Source: Hyperoodon ampullatus (lineage: Eukaryota; Chordata; Mammalia; Artiodactyla; Ziphiidae). From it: a DNA stretch of 64,000 nucleotides. Position 1 is the stretch's first letter; every line of letters begins with the position of its first letter. The position numbers were made by a program, and so were the translations under genes. The stretch spans positions 37,418,338-37,482,337 of the forward strand of contig OX457061.1 of assembly GCA_949752795.1 (NCBI GenBank), given 5' to 3'. Below the pieces are notes generated by a model that ran no database searches, was not told the DNA's origin, and worked only from the letters and a program-made list of their open reading frames with translations. Shown here piece after piece: positions 1-11,476 of this stretch.

Positions 1-397
1 GTGAACATATATCTCTTTCCCCCCAAACCCTTACCTCCTAAGGCCCAGGGAGAAGCCTTAGCAATTTGCTCACAGGGTCATGTATAATATTTTTGTAATA
101 TTTGAAAAAGTAAGTCATTTTATTGGCAAAAAGTTAAGACAATTGTGCCTTTCTGCTCCACTCACACTTCCCCTTGGGTTGGATGACCTTAGAGTGTCTG
201 CAGGCATTTTTGAAAGTTGAGTTGGGGGTGCATCTATTTGAGTTTAGCGGGATGTATTTATGAGGTTCACTGTCACTACTGTAAGCCACATATTTTATGC
301 CTGCTAATGTATCAGATTGGATCTTAGCACATTACCAACAACAAATATAAAGCTGAAAGAAACATTTTAAACTATCAATAATAAAAAAGCAAATTTC
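1..397. other. 5' intergenic flank, no gene seen
   Basis: This is AT-rich sequence with no convincing open reading frame and no repeat family that I recognise. It ends at the left copy of the 12-base duplication AAAGCAAATTTC (386..397) that flanks the next element. Confidence 0.5.
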
Positions 398-544
398 GGG
401 GGGGGTTTGATAAATTAGGAGTTTGGGATTAAAATATACATATTACTATATATAAAATAGATAAACAACAAAGACCTACTATATAGCACAGGGAACTATA
501 TTCAATATCTTATAATAACCTATAATGGAAAAGAATCTGAAAAA

Positions 545-576
<32 letters not shown>

Positions 577-651
577 CTGAATCATTTTGCTGTATACCTG
601 AAACTAACACAACATTGTAAATCAACTATACTTCAATTAAAAAAAATTTTT
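398..651 (+). mobile_element. L1 3' end, 5'-truncated, with target-site duplication
   Basis: The segment resembles the 3' UTR of cetartiodactyl L1 elements, with text such as 'tatagcacagggaactata' and 'acttcaattaaaaaaaat'. It ends in an A-rich tail. The 12-base sequence AAAGCAAATTTC at 386..397 is repeated at 652..663, as expected for target-primed reverse transcription. A TA microsatellite (about 549..574) sits inside it. It has no coding capacity. The L1 identity is recognition from memory; the flanking duplication is read directly. Confidence 0.8.
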
Positions 652-663
652 AAAGCAAATTTC

Positions 664-1105
664 AATCAACCATTCTAGAAGACTTCATTATCTTTCTACT
701 CTCTCTATAGAAAATATTATAAAATATTATAGAAGAAGGTATTAAAGAACTTGCATCCAAAGACTATGGAAAATAATATTGTAGAGGTTTGTCAGGCAGA
801 AAATAAATAATTTAAAAAATTTTTGTGAGGCTTGGGATATTTATCAGTTTTATAAAACTTATAATTGTGGTGTTTTACATTATCATCCTAAATAAATATT
901 CACCTTTGTACAAAATTTTGTATTTGAAATTTTGAATTCTTTTTCTTGAAAAGGGCCCCCTAAATTGTTTAAATTTCAGGCCCTGTAACACATGATCTTC
1001 ACCTGATTATAATTTATTGATCTTGAAATGTTTGCCAGTAGGTTGAGCAAAGATTGCATCTTTTTGTTTTTGTTCACATTTCATAGATCTCTAGTGAGAC
1101 TGGAC
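664..1105. other. AT-rich intergenic sequence, nothing identified
   Basis: There is no gene and no repeat family I can name here. Short direct repeats of 'aaaatattat' occur near 710..735. Confidence 0.4.
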
Positions 1106-1282
1106 TTTTTTTTTTTTTGCGGTACGCGGGCCTCTCACTGTCGTCGCAGAGCACGAACGCGCAGGCTCAGCGGCCATGGCTCACGGGCCTAGTCGCATGT
1201 GGGATCTTCCCGGACCGGGGCACGAACCCGTGTCCCCTGCATCGGCAGGCGGACTCTCAACCACTGAGCCACCAGGGAAGCC
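1106..1282 (-). mobile_element. CHR-type tRNA-derived SINE (short form)
   Basis: A T-run at 1106..1118 is followed by 'gcggtacgcgggcctctcac', and the element ends in 'caccagggaagcct'. This is the reverse complement of the cetartiodactyl CHR SINE. The reading frame across it (1117..1305) is a by-product of the SINE, not a gene. I saw no clear target-site duplication. Confidence 0.93.
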
Positions 1283-1639
1283 TGGGATGTGTATTTTTTA
1301 TTTAAGAAATCTGGAGTCAGGTGTAGTGGCTCAATGACGCCATCAGTGACATGGTCACATTCCATTTATGCGCTCAGCTATACTCAGGGAGTTGGGAATG
1401 TCTCGCTTGTGGCCACAAGATGGCTGTAGCAGCCCCAGGCATCAGGGCCTCGCAAAGCTGCATTTGAAGGGTGAGGGAGGAAGAGAGACGGGACAACGAG
1501 CAGTCATGAGGGGCAAAGGACTGGTGGCAACTAACAGTTGCTCACACATCTTTCTCTCTCTCTTGATTATTTAATCACTTCTTTACCTTTGGCTTCCCCC
1601 AGACCAGCATTCCCCAAACCCACATTGCATCAGTCCAAG

Positions 1640-1745
1640 TGGGAGGGAGCACAAGCATTAGAACTGACTGGCCGACCTCGAGCAAGTTACTTAACACAGC
1701 TGGGCCTCAGCTTCCTCACTTATGAAGTGAGGGTTGCAGACTAGA
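1640..1745 (+). repeat. MIR SINE relic
   Basis: The string 'gcaagttacttaacacagct', followed by 'gcctcagcttcctcactta', matches the conserved core of the ancient mammalian MIR element in sense orientation. The surrounding 1283..1640 holds nothing I can identify. Confidence 0.7.
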
Positions 1746-2030
1746 TGCCTTATGTACGTAAACTTCTTATTGAAGTATCACATAAAGGCTCACAGATCAG
1801 AAATGTACTGCTTGCTGAATTTTTACAAAGAACCAGCCCCACATTAAGAAACAGAATATTATCAGTACCCTAGAAACGCCCACAAAGGTGACATTAGTCG
1901 ACTTCTAGCTCAATATATTAGTTTTGCCTGTTTTTGAATTTTATACAAATGGAATCAGCGGGAGACATTCTTTCGTCGTATCTAGGTTTTTTCACTCAAC
2001 ACTATATTTGTGTAATTCATTCACCACGTT

Positions 2031-2161
2031 TTGGTTTTATTTTGTTTTGTTTTGGCGGCAACACGCAGCTTGTGGGATCTCAGTTCCCCAACCAGGGAAT
2101 GAACCGGGGTCACAGCCGTGAAAACCCGGAATCCTAACCACTGGACCACCAGGGAACTCCC
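2031..2161 (-). mobile_element. Short tRNA-derived SINE
   Basis: The segment runs from a T-rich stretch through 'cttgtgggatctcagttccc' to 'ccaccagggaactcccc', the short tRNA-only form of the cetartiodactyl SINE in reverse. A weak direct repeat (CACGTT) flanks it. Confidence 0.85.
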
Positions 2162-2284
2162 CAGCACGTTGTTTCTTCATTCGTCTTGTGGTATAATGTT
2201 CTATTGTGTGACTACACCACTGTTGACAGTCGTGTGAGTTTTTTCTAGTTTTGGTTACTATAAATCTCTGCTGCTGTGGAGATT

Positions 2285-2635
2285 TTTTTTTTAATTTATT
2301 TCATTTATTTTTGGCTGTGTTGGGTCTTCGTTGCTGCATGCAGGCTTTCTCTAGTCATGGCGAGCAGGGGCTACTCTTCGTTGTGGTGCGCGGGCTTCTC
2401 ATCACAGTGGCTTCTCTTGTTGCAGAGCATGGGCTCTAGGCACATGGGCTTCAGTAGCTGTGGCACGTGGGCCCAGTAGTTGTGGCTCATGGGCTCTAGG
2501 GCACAGGCTCAGTAGTTGTGGCTCCTGGGCTTAGTTGCTATGCGGCATATGGGATCTTCCTGGACCAGGGCTCCAACCCGGTGCCCCCTGCATTGGCAGG
2601 CAGATTCTTAACCACTGCGCCACCAGGGAAGCCCA
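2285..2635 (-). mobile_element. CHR-type SINE (long form) with perfect target-site duplication
   Basis: This is a reverse-orientation long SINE with the landmarks 'ggctgtgttgggtcttcg', 'ttctcttgttgcagagcat' and 'gccaccagggaagccc'. The 11-base sequence CTGTGGAGATT flanks it on both sides (2274..2284 and 2636..2646), so the insertion site is exact. It landed inside the older L1-like relic. Confidence 0.93.
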
Positions 2636-2770
2636 CTGTGGAGATTCTTGAATCCATCTTTTGATGAATATACATATGCATTTCTGTTGTGTTCTGGGAG
2701 TGGGAACTGTTGGGTCATATGATGTCTGAATGTTCATCTTCTAGATGCCTTTAAAGATCATTCCTAGTGA

Positions 2771-3383
2771 TGGAACCAAACACGCTCATGGGGCACATAG
2801 CCAATAAACAGGCTTTCCATCCTATCCAAAGATTCACTAAGACGACTCAGTGCCAAGGCTTCCAGTACTTGTCAGCTCAGTACTTTCTCCAGCCCAACCT
2901 CTGTAATGGATAGTGACCACAAAGGAGTATACACACAGCCACACACTCCAGAGCTGGCTTGTGAAGAAAGCCAGGTTAACAGGTAGCCCTCTGTGCTGGC
3001 AGTAAATTATATTTCTGTGGCCAGGTGAGGCCCAGCTCCTAGGAGCCTGCAGGGCCAGCCAAAGAAGTTTGGGGGACTTTGGAAAATATCTACTCCACTG
3101 TGAGGCTCTTTACAGCCAGACCTATGACATGAATCTGTCAACAGATAGTTTAGTTCATCTGAGATCTTCTCCCAAATTTTAAGCACCTGGTAACTGTTCA
3201 ATAAAAATAACACTAAAAGTTTAGAGCAAAAGGACCCAGTAATAGAATTTTGTAAGAGAAATCTGCCTATCTAAGCAACTTTTCAGCAAACAGGAAAATT
3301 TTCCAAAGTAAGAACTTAAAAGTGCTATTGACAATAAGGGGCATGTCAATTTATGATTTAGAGAAATGGGTGGAGGTATGAGT
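2771..3383. other. Intergenic sequence, nothing identified
   Basis: No gene, splice-site-bounded exon or known repeat was recognised. A 68-codon frame on the minus strand (3007..3213) looks like chance. Confidence 0.4.
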
Positions 3384-3395
3384 ACAGTATTTCTT

Positions 3396-4667
3396 TTTTT
3401 TTTAAGGTTTGTTTAGTCCTTTTTTAAACATTTTTATTGCAGTATAATTGCTTTACAATGGTGTGTTAGTTTCTGCTTTATAACAAAGTGCATCAGTTAT
3501 ACATATACATATGTTCCCATATCGCTTCCCCCTTTAGTCTCCCTCCCACCCTCCCTATCCCACCCCTCTAGCTGGTCACAAAGCACCGAGCTGATCTCCC
3601 TGTGCTATACGACTGCTTCCCACTAGCTATCTATTTTACGTTTGGTAGTGTATATATGTTCATATATACACTACCACTCCCTCACTTTGTCCCAGCTTAC
3701 CCTTCCCCCTCCCCATGTCCTCAAGTCCATTCTCTAGTAGGTCTGCATCTTTATTCCTGTCTTGCCCCTAGGTTCTTCATTTTTTTTTTTTTAGATTCCA
3801 TATATATGTGTTAGCATACGGCATTTGTTTTTCTCTTTCTGACTTCATTTTGTATGACAGACTCTAGGTCCATCCACCTCACTACAAATAACTCAATTTC
3901 GTTTCTTTTTATGGAATATTATAGTAATATTCCATTGTATATATGTGCCACATCTTCGTTATCCATTCATCGGTCGATGGACACTTAGGTTGCTTCCATG
4001 TCCTGGCTATTGTAAATAGAGCTGCAATGAACATTGTGGTACATGACTCTTTTTGAATTACGGTTTTCTCAGGGTATATGCCCAGTAGTGGGATTGCTGG
4101 ATCATATGGTAATTCAATTTTTAGTTTTTTAAGGAACCTCCATACTGTTCTCCATAGTGGCTGTATCAATTTACATTCCCACCAACAGTGCAAGAGGGTT
4201 CCCTCTTCTCCCCACCCTCTCCAGCATTTATTGTTTGTAGATTTTTTGATGATGGCCATTCTGACCGGTGTGAGATGATATCGCATTGTAGTTTTGATTT
4301 GCATTTCTCTAATGATTAGTGATGTTGAGCATTCTTTCATGTGTTTGTTGGCAATCTGTATATCTTCTTTGGAGAAATGTCTATTTAGGTCTTCTGCCCA
4401 TTTTTGAATTGGGTTGTTTGTTTTTTTGCTATTGAGCTGCATGAGCTGCTTGTAAATTTTGGAGATTAATCCTTTGTCAGTTGCTTCATTTGCAAATATT
4501 TTCTCCCGTTCTGAGGGTTGTCTTTTGGTCTTGTTTATGGTTTCCTTTGCTGTGCAAAAGCTTTGAAGTTTCATTAGGTCCCATTTGTTTATTTTTGTTT
4601 TTATTTCCATTTCTCTAGGAGGTGGGTCAAAAAGGATCTTGCTGTGATTTATGTCGTAGAGTGGAGA
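3396..4667 (-). mobile_element. 5'-truncated L1 with 3' UTR and ORF2 C-terminus
   Basis: This L1 lies antisense to SNX30. The 3' UTR comes first on the + strand, then the C-terminal part of ORF2 in reverse. A 12-base duplication, ACAGTATTTCTT, flanks it at 3384..3395 and 4668..4679. A continuous ORF2 frame of 233 codons (3909..4610) is open and contains recognisable L1 stretches such as [20 protein letters not shown] and the Cys/His-rich [14 protein letters not shown]. That frame closes early, just after MEYYYNIP, so the C-terminus is broken. The open frame and perfect duplication suggest a fairly young insertion. It lacks the reverse transcriptase and endonuclease domains and cannot move on its own. 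Confidence 0.95.
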
Positions 4668-4679
4668 ACAGTATTTCTT

Positions 4680-4830
4680 ATAGTCTGTAGACCAGAATCA
4701 TCATGAGCATCAGCTAGGACATTGTTTAAGAAAAGGCAGATTCCAGATTCCCATCCCTGAATCAGAATCTCTTAGGTGGGCCTAGAAATTTGCATTTTAA
4801 CAAGCACACAGGTGGTTCTTAGGCACCGAC
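4680..4830 (+). repeat. MER5A-like hAT relic
   Basis: 'aatcatcatgagcatcagct', followed by 'gaatcagaatctcttaggtg' and 'aatttgcattttaacaagc', follows the pattern of the MER5A nonautonomous hAT-Charlie transposon. This is decayed DNA with no coding content. Confidence 0.7.
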
Positions 4831-7690
4831 TCCATGATCTGTATTGCATTCCTCGCCTTAGAGGGTCTCTATGCTTTCAGGGGAGGAGCTTCTACATGGA
4901 AAGGTAAAACGATCCTATCGCTTACCCACAAGCCGCTCTGCCGGTTCTGGGGCAAATTCTAATTTCTTGCTTGCAAAACTCCTCAGATCCTGGCCTCAAG
5001 TGGAACTGCTGGCTTTTGCTTTTTCCTGGAACATCACTGGCTGAATTAAACTGTGCATACAATTTTGCCTCTGTTGGCGATAGTGCCATCTCAGTGGCCC
5101 CTCCTGTTTGAGGCAGCCCTCTGTGGCCTTCTACACGTCACTCTGAATGCTCTTTGAAAACCTCCTTTGTCCTCATCAGCCGTCCACTTCAGAAGTGGTG
5201 GTGTTATTTTGAGGCAGGGTTTGGGATGCCACATAAAATAAAGCTATGATTGTATTAAAAACCAGAAGAGGATAAGCAGCTAACGCAAACATGAATAAGG
5301 CCTAGACACATGCTGTACCAGGAGAGAGAAAGAAAGAATGCTTCGTTGTGACTGTGCTTTGTTTTTAAGGTCTGGGTCTCATGTAAAGCCCTGATAGACT
5401 CGCTGTGAGGCTTTGGGATTCTGGCTTGGCATACTTACTGAATTCTGGGGCCCAAGGCCCTGTCTTCTGAAAGGTTCCAGCCTAAGTGCCTAAGGTTCCT
5501 TGTGGACAGCAATGGGGGGTTGGGAGGTGGGGGAAGGGCCCATGCTGTGTTCCTGGGTTCTGGTGGCATCTCCCCGTACCCCATGCACACACATCCAGTG
5601 CGTTTTCCTCAGAGCTGAGCCCTAGAAACCCAAGCTTCCCTCCATACATTCCAATAAACACTACAACCTTTTGCTCTGATACAGAAACTTCACGTTTCCT
5701 TCTCACCACCGTGTTGCTTTGAAAACTTTTAGTAAAAGCACAGTCACATAGTCTGGGACACTTGCTCTGTTTCAGTGACAATTTCCCACCACAAGGAACA
5801 CTGAAATACAACAGGAAATAGTGAATATGAATAGGCAGTCCTGGGCTAAATTTGACTGGTGGAAACTTTATCCCAAAAATGTTTTCCATAGAAATTCACT
5901 TTCTTTAGTTTTGATGACTACCCTCTGGATCGTTGTGGCCACATGCCATTGACCAACGAGGAAACTGGAAAATAAACTGTTTCATATGGCCTTTCAGGAA
6001 CTCTGTTTTGTTTTTGTTTTTTAAATGGTGGGAGCATAGAAAAATGATACTCTGACCCAAAATGAGCAAATAGAGGAGTTTGGAGACAGCATGTTTATTT
6101 ATGAAAACTTTATGATTATCATTTCATAAGGATAGTAGAGAAAGCATGAGAGAGAGGGAAAGGAAGGGAATTAACATTCAGGGAGCATCTATTCCATGGC
6201 AGCATTTGGCTGGGAATATTACATACCGAAGGCTGTTTCGTGCTCACAACCACCAAGTAAGGTAAATATTATTACCTGCTCTCTGTCCTTCTTTTTGGGT
6301 CAGGAAGCAGGTTCGTTTAGGTAACTTGCTCATGATCACCCACTTATAGTTAACAATCAGGAATTCAAATGTGGCTCTTTTCACTCTTCCCTGGCATCTT
6401 GAGGAGAAAGCTGTGTGGAGTCTTAATAAAATGAGATCTCAATTGTGGGAAGGTGGCCTGGCTGTTAAACAACATCATTCAATAAAAAAAATACCTATGT
6501 TATACATCTATAGAACACTCATTTCTAGTTATATTCATGCTATTTGTTTTAATCAGAAGAACAGATAATAGGGTCTGTTGTAGTTGTAAGCAGCCCTTGA
6601 ATATAAAAGTATTAATTTTACTCAACTCCAAGAGGACCGGACACTGGCATTCCTGTGAGGTAGATGCAGCATTTAAAAAATTGTTCCCAGTGTCCTCTGA
6701 GTTCTATTTTCCCCAACCAGGGCAGACCCACATGGGGGAGAGAAAAGATAACTTGAGGACTGAGGCCGGATGACTTAGACCAGGGGAAATAAGGGAAGGT
6801 CTCTGAAGCTCAGTGAATCCCTGGATGATATTTTGGGTCAGCTTCAGCTCTCGGCATTCTCCTCCTGCTGAAGTATCACTTGTTTCTTTAGAAGAAAAGG
6901 GTGGTGGAGACCACAGTGAATCCCGACTTCAAGATTAGTCAGGTAAAACTGGACGAACCTAAAGAGTTTGGGAATAGATCGGGAAAGTGTGCTCCCTTAC
7001 AGCGGGCCTCCTCCCCATTACTCTTCTAGTATCAACTTGTTCTTACATGGGCTGATGGCCTCTACTGACTTGGCCCTGAGCACAGAAGCTGTGAAGCCAG
7101 GTAAGGTGGAAAAAAGAGGTGAACTTCCACCGTCAAATAGCCAAGTAACGCCTTGACTATCTCCATTCTGCTAGCAAATAAAGCTCAGAATCCAGCCCAG
7201 CCAAAGACCTGGAAAGGAAGCACAGAAGCATGAAAAAAAAAAACGGGAACCTCACGATTCTTTCAAACGGCAGTTTGGTCGAGGTGTGAGTTAAAGAGTC
7301 TTAGATCATGTGTAGCATTCCCTCTTTATTTACTGATGCTCACTCTTCTGAGGTTTAACCTTACATAAACCCGGTGAACTGCAGAAGCAAGATGGCATGG
7401 GATCTCAGCGGGCATTTGAAGAAACTCCACACTGCGTCTTTGAATTTCCTTCTAGGTTCCCCGCGTGATGTCTCTATCTCCTGGGAGCCTCATAACCTTT
7501 TACGTCATTCTTATAAAATGTGTCATAATTCCTCCTATCCTGGGTTATTTCAGAGGCCAGAAGATCCCGACTCACGTGCGTGTCCTAAAGCCCCCAGCCC
7601 CAAGCGTGGCTGCCCCTGGGCGCAGCAGTAAACGCGGGTGGGATGGAACAGGATCCTCCAACATCTTTTTCCACCTCTGATTTCCATTAA
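4831..7690. other. Proximal 5' flank of SNX30, mostly unique
   Basis: I recognised no exon here. One MIR relic lies at about 6170..6375. A minus-strand frame of 135 codons (5482..5889) overlaps a plus-strand frame, has no recognisable domain and no splice context, and looks like chance. Distal regulatory elements of SNX30 could lie here, but none can be pointed to from sequence alone. Confidence 0.45.
6170..6375 (-). repeat. MIR SINE relic, antisense
   Basis: The order 'ggtaaatattattacctgct', 'aggtaacttgctcatgatca' and 'aggaattcaaatgtgg' matches a MIR element read on the opposite strand. Confidence 0.65.
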
Positions 7691-7699
7691 ACATTAGCT

Positions 7700-8560
7700 C
7701 CGGGGTCTGCGCGCACCCCCCCCAACGGGCCAGGAGGCGAGCTTAGACTCTCGGTGGGTAGCGGCGGAGGGCCCAGGGCGCACTTCCTGCGGGACGGCGG
7801 GAGAGGGCGGAGCTGCCCGCCTCGCCCTCCCCCTCCCCCGCTCTCCCCGCCCCCTCCCCCTCCTTGGGCTGCCGGGGGCCGCGGGGGCGGGGCGGCGAAC
7901 GGGCTGGGCGGCGTGGCGGGGCGGGCTGGGCTCCCTGGCTAAGGTGCGAGCGTGTCCGCCACGGGCTCCGGCGCGGAGCGGAGTGGAGCGGAGCGGAGCA
8001 GTCCGGCCCAGCCCGGCGCAGCGCGGCGCGGGCAGACGCGAGCCGGCGGGTGGCGGTGGCGGTGGCTCCCAGCCCGGCTGGTGCTGGGCCTCCAACCGAG
8101 CCGCGGCCGAGCGGGGCCTCGGCCCGGGCTCTGGGGAAGCCCGCGGCGGCGGGCTGCAGGAGGAAGCGGCGGCGGCGCGTCCCGAGCCGTGCGCGCCATG
8201 TCGGCCGGGCCCCCCAAGGCCCTGCCGTCCACTGGGCCCCACTCCCTGCGCGACATGCCGCACCCGCTGGCCGGCTCCAGCAGCGAGGAGGCCGTGGGCG
8301 GCGACAGCACGCCCAGCCCGGACCTGCTGACGGCCCGCAGCTTCGGCGACAAGGTGGGTGCGCGGGGCTGGGGACTGGGAGGCTCGTTTCGCTCCCGAGC
8401 GGGATGAGGGATCTGGAGCCCCGCTGGGCACCGGGCCGCGCCCACCCTGGCGCCCCTTTCCAGGGGACAGGCGTGCCCTCGCCCCAGAGCCTTGGGAAAA
8501 AGCGTCTCCTCCCTGCCGCCCCCGCGGGGTCCCAGCCTCTGGCGGAGCGGCCAGAGGGGA
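7700..8560 (+). promoter_or_regulatory. SNX30: CpG island and TATA-less promoter of SNX30
   Basis: Base composition changes sharply from AT-rich flank to GC-rich, CpG-dense sequence that surrounds exon 1. GC-box (Sp1-type) matches are visible, for example 'gggggcggggc' near 7883 and pyrimidine-rich 'ccgccccctccccc' near 7847..7860. I saw no TATA box. A run of GGAGC/GGAGT units lies at about 7975..8000. This is the usual layout of a broadly expressed gene's promoter. The transcription start cannot be placed to the base; it most likely lies between about 7850 and 8100. Confidence 0.88.
8198..8353 (+). CDS. SNX30: SNX30 coding exon 1 (sorting nexin 30, N-terminus)
   Basis: The 52 codons start MSAGPPKALPSTGPHSLRDM and end ARSFGDK, which I recognise as the N-terminus of sorting nexin 30, an SNX-BAR protein of endosomes. 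SNX30 binds phosphoinositides through a PX domain and bends membrane through a BAR domain. It is reported to work with SNX4 and is related to SNX7. This exon encodes only the low-complexity, probably disordered N-tail rich in Ser, Pro and Gly. The start is chosen because an in-frame TAA lies at 7940..7942 and no in-frame ATG occurs between it and 8198. The start has G at -3 (gcgcgccATGt), a fair Kozak context. The exon ends AAG followed by the donor 'gtgggt' at 8354, so the intron is phase 0 and joins in frame to exon 2. Confidence 0.97.
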
Positions 8561-9527
8561 CGGGCTTGCCCGACTGTGACTGGTCGCGAGGCCAGTGACA
8601 GCTGGTGGGGAGGGGTCCCGCCTGCCCGTTGTGGCTGGAGGCGTGCGTGCAGTGCTCAGAGCCTGTGTTCTGGGATGGGGTCCCGGTTCCTCCAGATGCA
8701 TCTCTGAAGGCTGAGCTGCCGAGTCACTTGTAGCTCCTCTAGTTTGCTGCGACTGCAAAGAAGCAAGAGTTAATGGTTTTCCGTGGTCATACTGCCAGAG
8801 GCTTCTTACCCCCGTCTGTCATGGGGGCAGTGATCTTTGTTTAGGTTTGCTTTGTGCCCTGAGGAGTCACCTGACTCCGACCCCAGCCGGCAGCGGGAGG
8901 AGAGTGGCCCTGGGGTTTTCTGTCTGGGGCTCTATTTACCTCTCACTGTCTCCCACGCTGTTTAGGTTTGGCAGAGGCTGGTTTTGTGGCTGAAGGGAAG
9001 AAAGGTCGCCCTTTGACCTTTTTTGCGTAGAGGGGGGCTCCTCATTTTCTTAGAGCAGCATATGACCCTCCTGCTGCTTTGAGAGACAGTGGGGGGTTAG
9101 GGGCGGCACCTCCCTTCCCCCCGTTGCCACTTCAGCTGTGATCAGGACTTGAGCTGTGATTGTATCAGCGCTGCTGTTGCCACTTAGTCACTAATTGCAG
9201 GAATTAGTATTTACACCTGATCACAGGTGTGGAGAACAATTCTAAGTGAATGCCTCTTAGTAAAATACTAAGTGAAGGCCTCCTTGTCCCAATACTGAAT
9301 GGGATCAGGGGATCCAAATTTCTTTCCCCTTAGATGGGAGGGCATGTGGTACAGTAAAAATGAGTGTGAGTGCACTGAGCAGTCAAGTTAGCCAGGAAGT
9401 GGGACTTGATGTACCTTCCCAAGAGGGTTTTTGAAAGCAAAGAGTGGGGCAAGTTGGGTGAGGAGGCAAAGCATTAGTAGCAAGTAAACTTTAAAAAGCT
9501 AATAAAACCAATGGATTGAGCAGCTGG

Positions 9528-9528
<1 letters not shown>
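8561..9528. other. Proximal intron 1, unique sequence
   Basis: The sequence moves from GC-rich back to ordinary composition. I recognised no repeat. Intron sequence next to a CpG island often carries enhancers, but no specific site can be supported here. Confidence 0.4.

Positions 9529-9559
<31 letters not shown>
9529..9559. repeat. (TG)n microsatellite
   Basis: About 15 uninterrupted TG units, ending before 'ctttgtaag'. Confidence 0.95.
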
Positions 9560-9560
<1 letters not shown>

Positions 9561-9769
9561 TTTGTAAGTATTTCTCTTTATTTTATAGAAGATTATGGAC
9601 TATACGAAGGCTTGAGTCGCTTGGAAATACCTTGCCCATATTTGCCACTCAATAAGTAATTGTTGAACGAATAATTTGCTTTCTTATGTACAGAGAACTT
9701 GGTCCTATGTGCATGTAGGATAGGAATTGAGGTTAAACTTACGATTTTTTTCTCAGGTCTGTGTAGGAT

Positions 9770-10215
9770 AGTGAATTAATTATATATGGCTGTGTAACCA
9801 ATTACTGCAACATTTAGCATCTGAAAATAGTGTCTGTGGGCCAGAAGTCTGCAAGCAGCTTAAATCTGGGTGGTTCTGACTCAGGTGTTTCATGAGTTTG
9901 CATTCAAACTTTGACTAGGGCTGCAGTCACTGAAGACTGGATTGGGGGTAGGTCCTCTTCCAAGCTCACTCTCTTGGCTGTTGGCAGGCCTTAGTTCCTC
10001 TCCATAGGGCTTCTTGATGTGGCACCTGCTTTCCCCCAGAGCAAGTGATCCAAGAGATTGAGAGATCCCAAGACTCAAACCACAGTCCTGTGTAATCTGG
10101 TCTCGGAAGCGACATATCTCTGCCTTATTCTATTGGTCACACTGGCCATCACTGGTACAACCTGGGAAGAAGGTATGAATACCAGGAAGCGGGAATCATT
10201 AGGGTATCTTGGAAG
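9770..10215 (+). repeat. Ancient interspersed repeat, family not resolved
   Basis: 'agggctgcagtcactgaaga', 'ggctgttggcaggccttagt' and 'agagcaagtgatccaagag' are phrases of a common old mammalian interspersed repeat. A second piece of what looks like the same family lies at about 32430..32820, and possibly another at 45310..45690. I cannot name the class with confidence. Confidence 0.55.
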
Positions 10216-11460
10216 CTGCCTGCTCCAGGTGGCTCTTTTAAATATCTGCTTAATGATCCATTCTTGGAGGACACCTGATGCAGAAGTGTGGGCATTTTGC
10301 TACTAAGTACTGGGAAGACAAATGCCCTGTATCCCTGAGATCTAGTTGGTGGACAGGAAGTCAAGCCTAAGTCTAATTACTTCTGGCTTCCTTTACAGGG
10401 ACAGTTCCATGAGAGAGATGGTCTTGAAGGCATTATTATTAATTATTGAATATTTAATAAGTCTCCTTAGAGCTGCGAGGAGCATCAAAATGACATCACT
10501 CCCAAAGGCCTGATTTATAGTTAGCCACTTTTCCTTAGCAGTATAATTTCTTCCTCTGACTGGGAGTAACATTTTCCTTGAATCTTGGCATACACATATG
10601 TTCTCATAACTCTGGAGAAATTTCTGCAGAGAGAAGCTACCAAGCAACAGAGGTGAGTCAGGACCAGTGGAAGGAAGCCTTCCCTTTGCTCTGCTTTTTC
10701 TTGCCTAGGAAGTGCGGGGTTCACCAGAGGGGAGGTAGGAGCGTTGAGTGCTATGGTCTGTCTTTGAAAAGAAGCCTGTGTCTTCTTGCCTTTTATAATG
10801 GACCTTGGGGTTGTGATCCTGGATGCCTGATTCAGAGTCAGTTCTGGAGAATGAGGGTTTGACAGGCTGCTCATAGTGCAGGGTTATTATATTATGCAGA
10901 GGGGAATTGCTGAGGTGCCACGAACAGGAAAGCCTTTCTTCTCGGCCAGCGGACACTTCTCAGTGGCCTCTGGGGTTCTGGGAAGGAGGAAAAGACCAAA
11001 TGTGATGGCCTCTTCATCCACAAAATTGAAAATCATTCAAACCATGGTGTGAAAGGAAGAATCTTTTCCATCTACCAAGGGTTGCTAGGAATTCTTTTGA
11101 TGCTGGCTAAACTCCCCAGACCTTCTAGCCCTGTATCTTTCATCTCCACCTGAAATGTAAATAAACCACTTGGCCCTTTCTGTCTCTTTTACTTTCATCT
11201 GCAAACCACTTTGGGCTTGCTTCTCCCCTGACTCAACCTCTAACACCTGTGTACCTCCCAAAACTTAACACCAAGCCCTCTCAAGCCCCACCTGTGGTTA
11301 ACACCTCTACCCACATCCTCAGTCTCTTCACTGAACTCTTCCACCTACTTCCAGCCCCCGTAAGTCACTGCTTCCCCTGAAGTCTTCAAAATGGAGGTGT
11401 CTTTTCCTCCTACACTCCACTTATTTCAGGTTCAGGAGATGCGGGTCAGTAGTGTCCTTT
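10216..11460. other. Intron 1, nothing identified
   Basis: Overlapping frames of 70 to 117 codons occur on both strands (for example 10521..10874 minus) with no domain and no splice context; they look like chance. No repeat family was recognised. Confidence 0.35.
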
Positions 11461-11476
11461 CTCTCCACTGCCTTTT

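Larger units (their letters stand above)
1755..2770 (-). repeat. Old L1-like 3' UTR relic, antisense, split by two SINEs
   Basis: Phrases such as 'ttttatacaaatggaatcag', 'tttttcactcaacactatat' and 'ctgttgggtcatatgatg' are typical of old mammalian L1 3' regions read on the opposite strand. Two SINEs (2031..2161 and 2285..2635) interrupt it. Exact borders cannot be set by eye. Confidence 0.6.

Noticed and set aside
3909..4610. 233-codon minus frame as a host gene
   Set aside because: It is the C-terminal part of L1 ORF2, flanked by a target-site duplication.
5482..5889. 135-codon minus frame in the 5' flank
   Set aside because: It overlaps an opposite-strand frame and has no domain, promoter or splice evidence.
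7864..8598. 244-codon plus frame overlapping SNX30 exon 1 in another phase
   Set aside because: Same compositional cause; it reads through the splice donor and shows no recognisable protein.
7694..8758. 354-codon minus-strand frame across the CpG island
   Set aside because: GC-rich islands remove stop codons by composition alone. The encoded protein is low-complexity Pro/Arg/Gly with no domain, and it lies opposite SNX30 exon 1.
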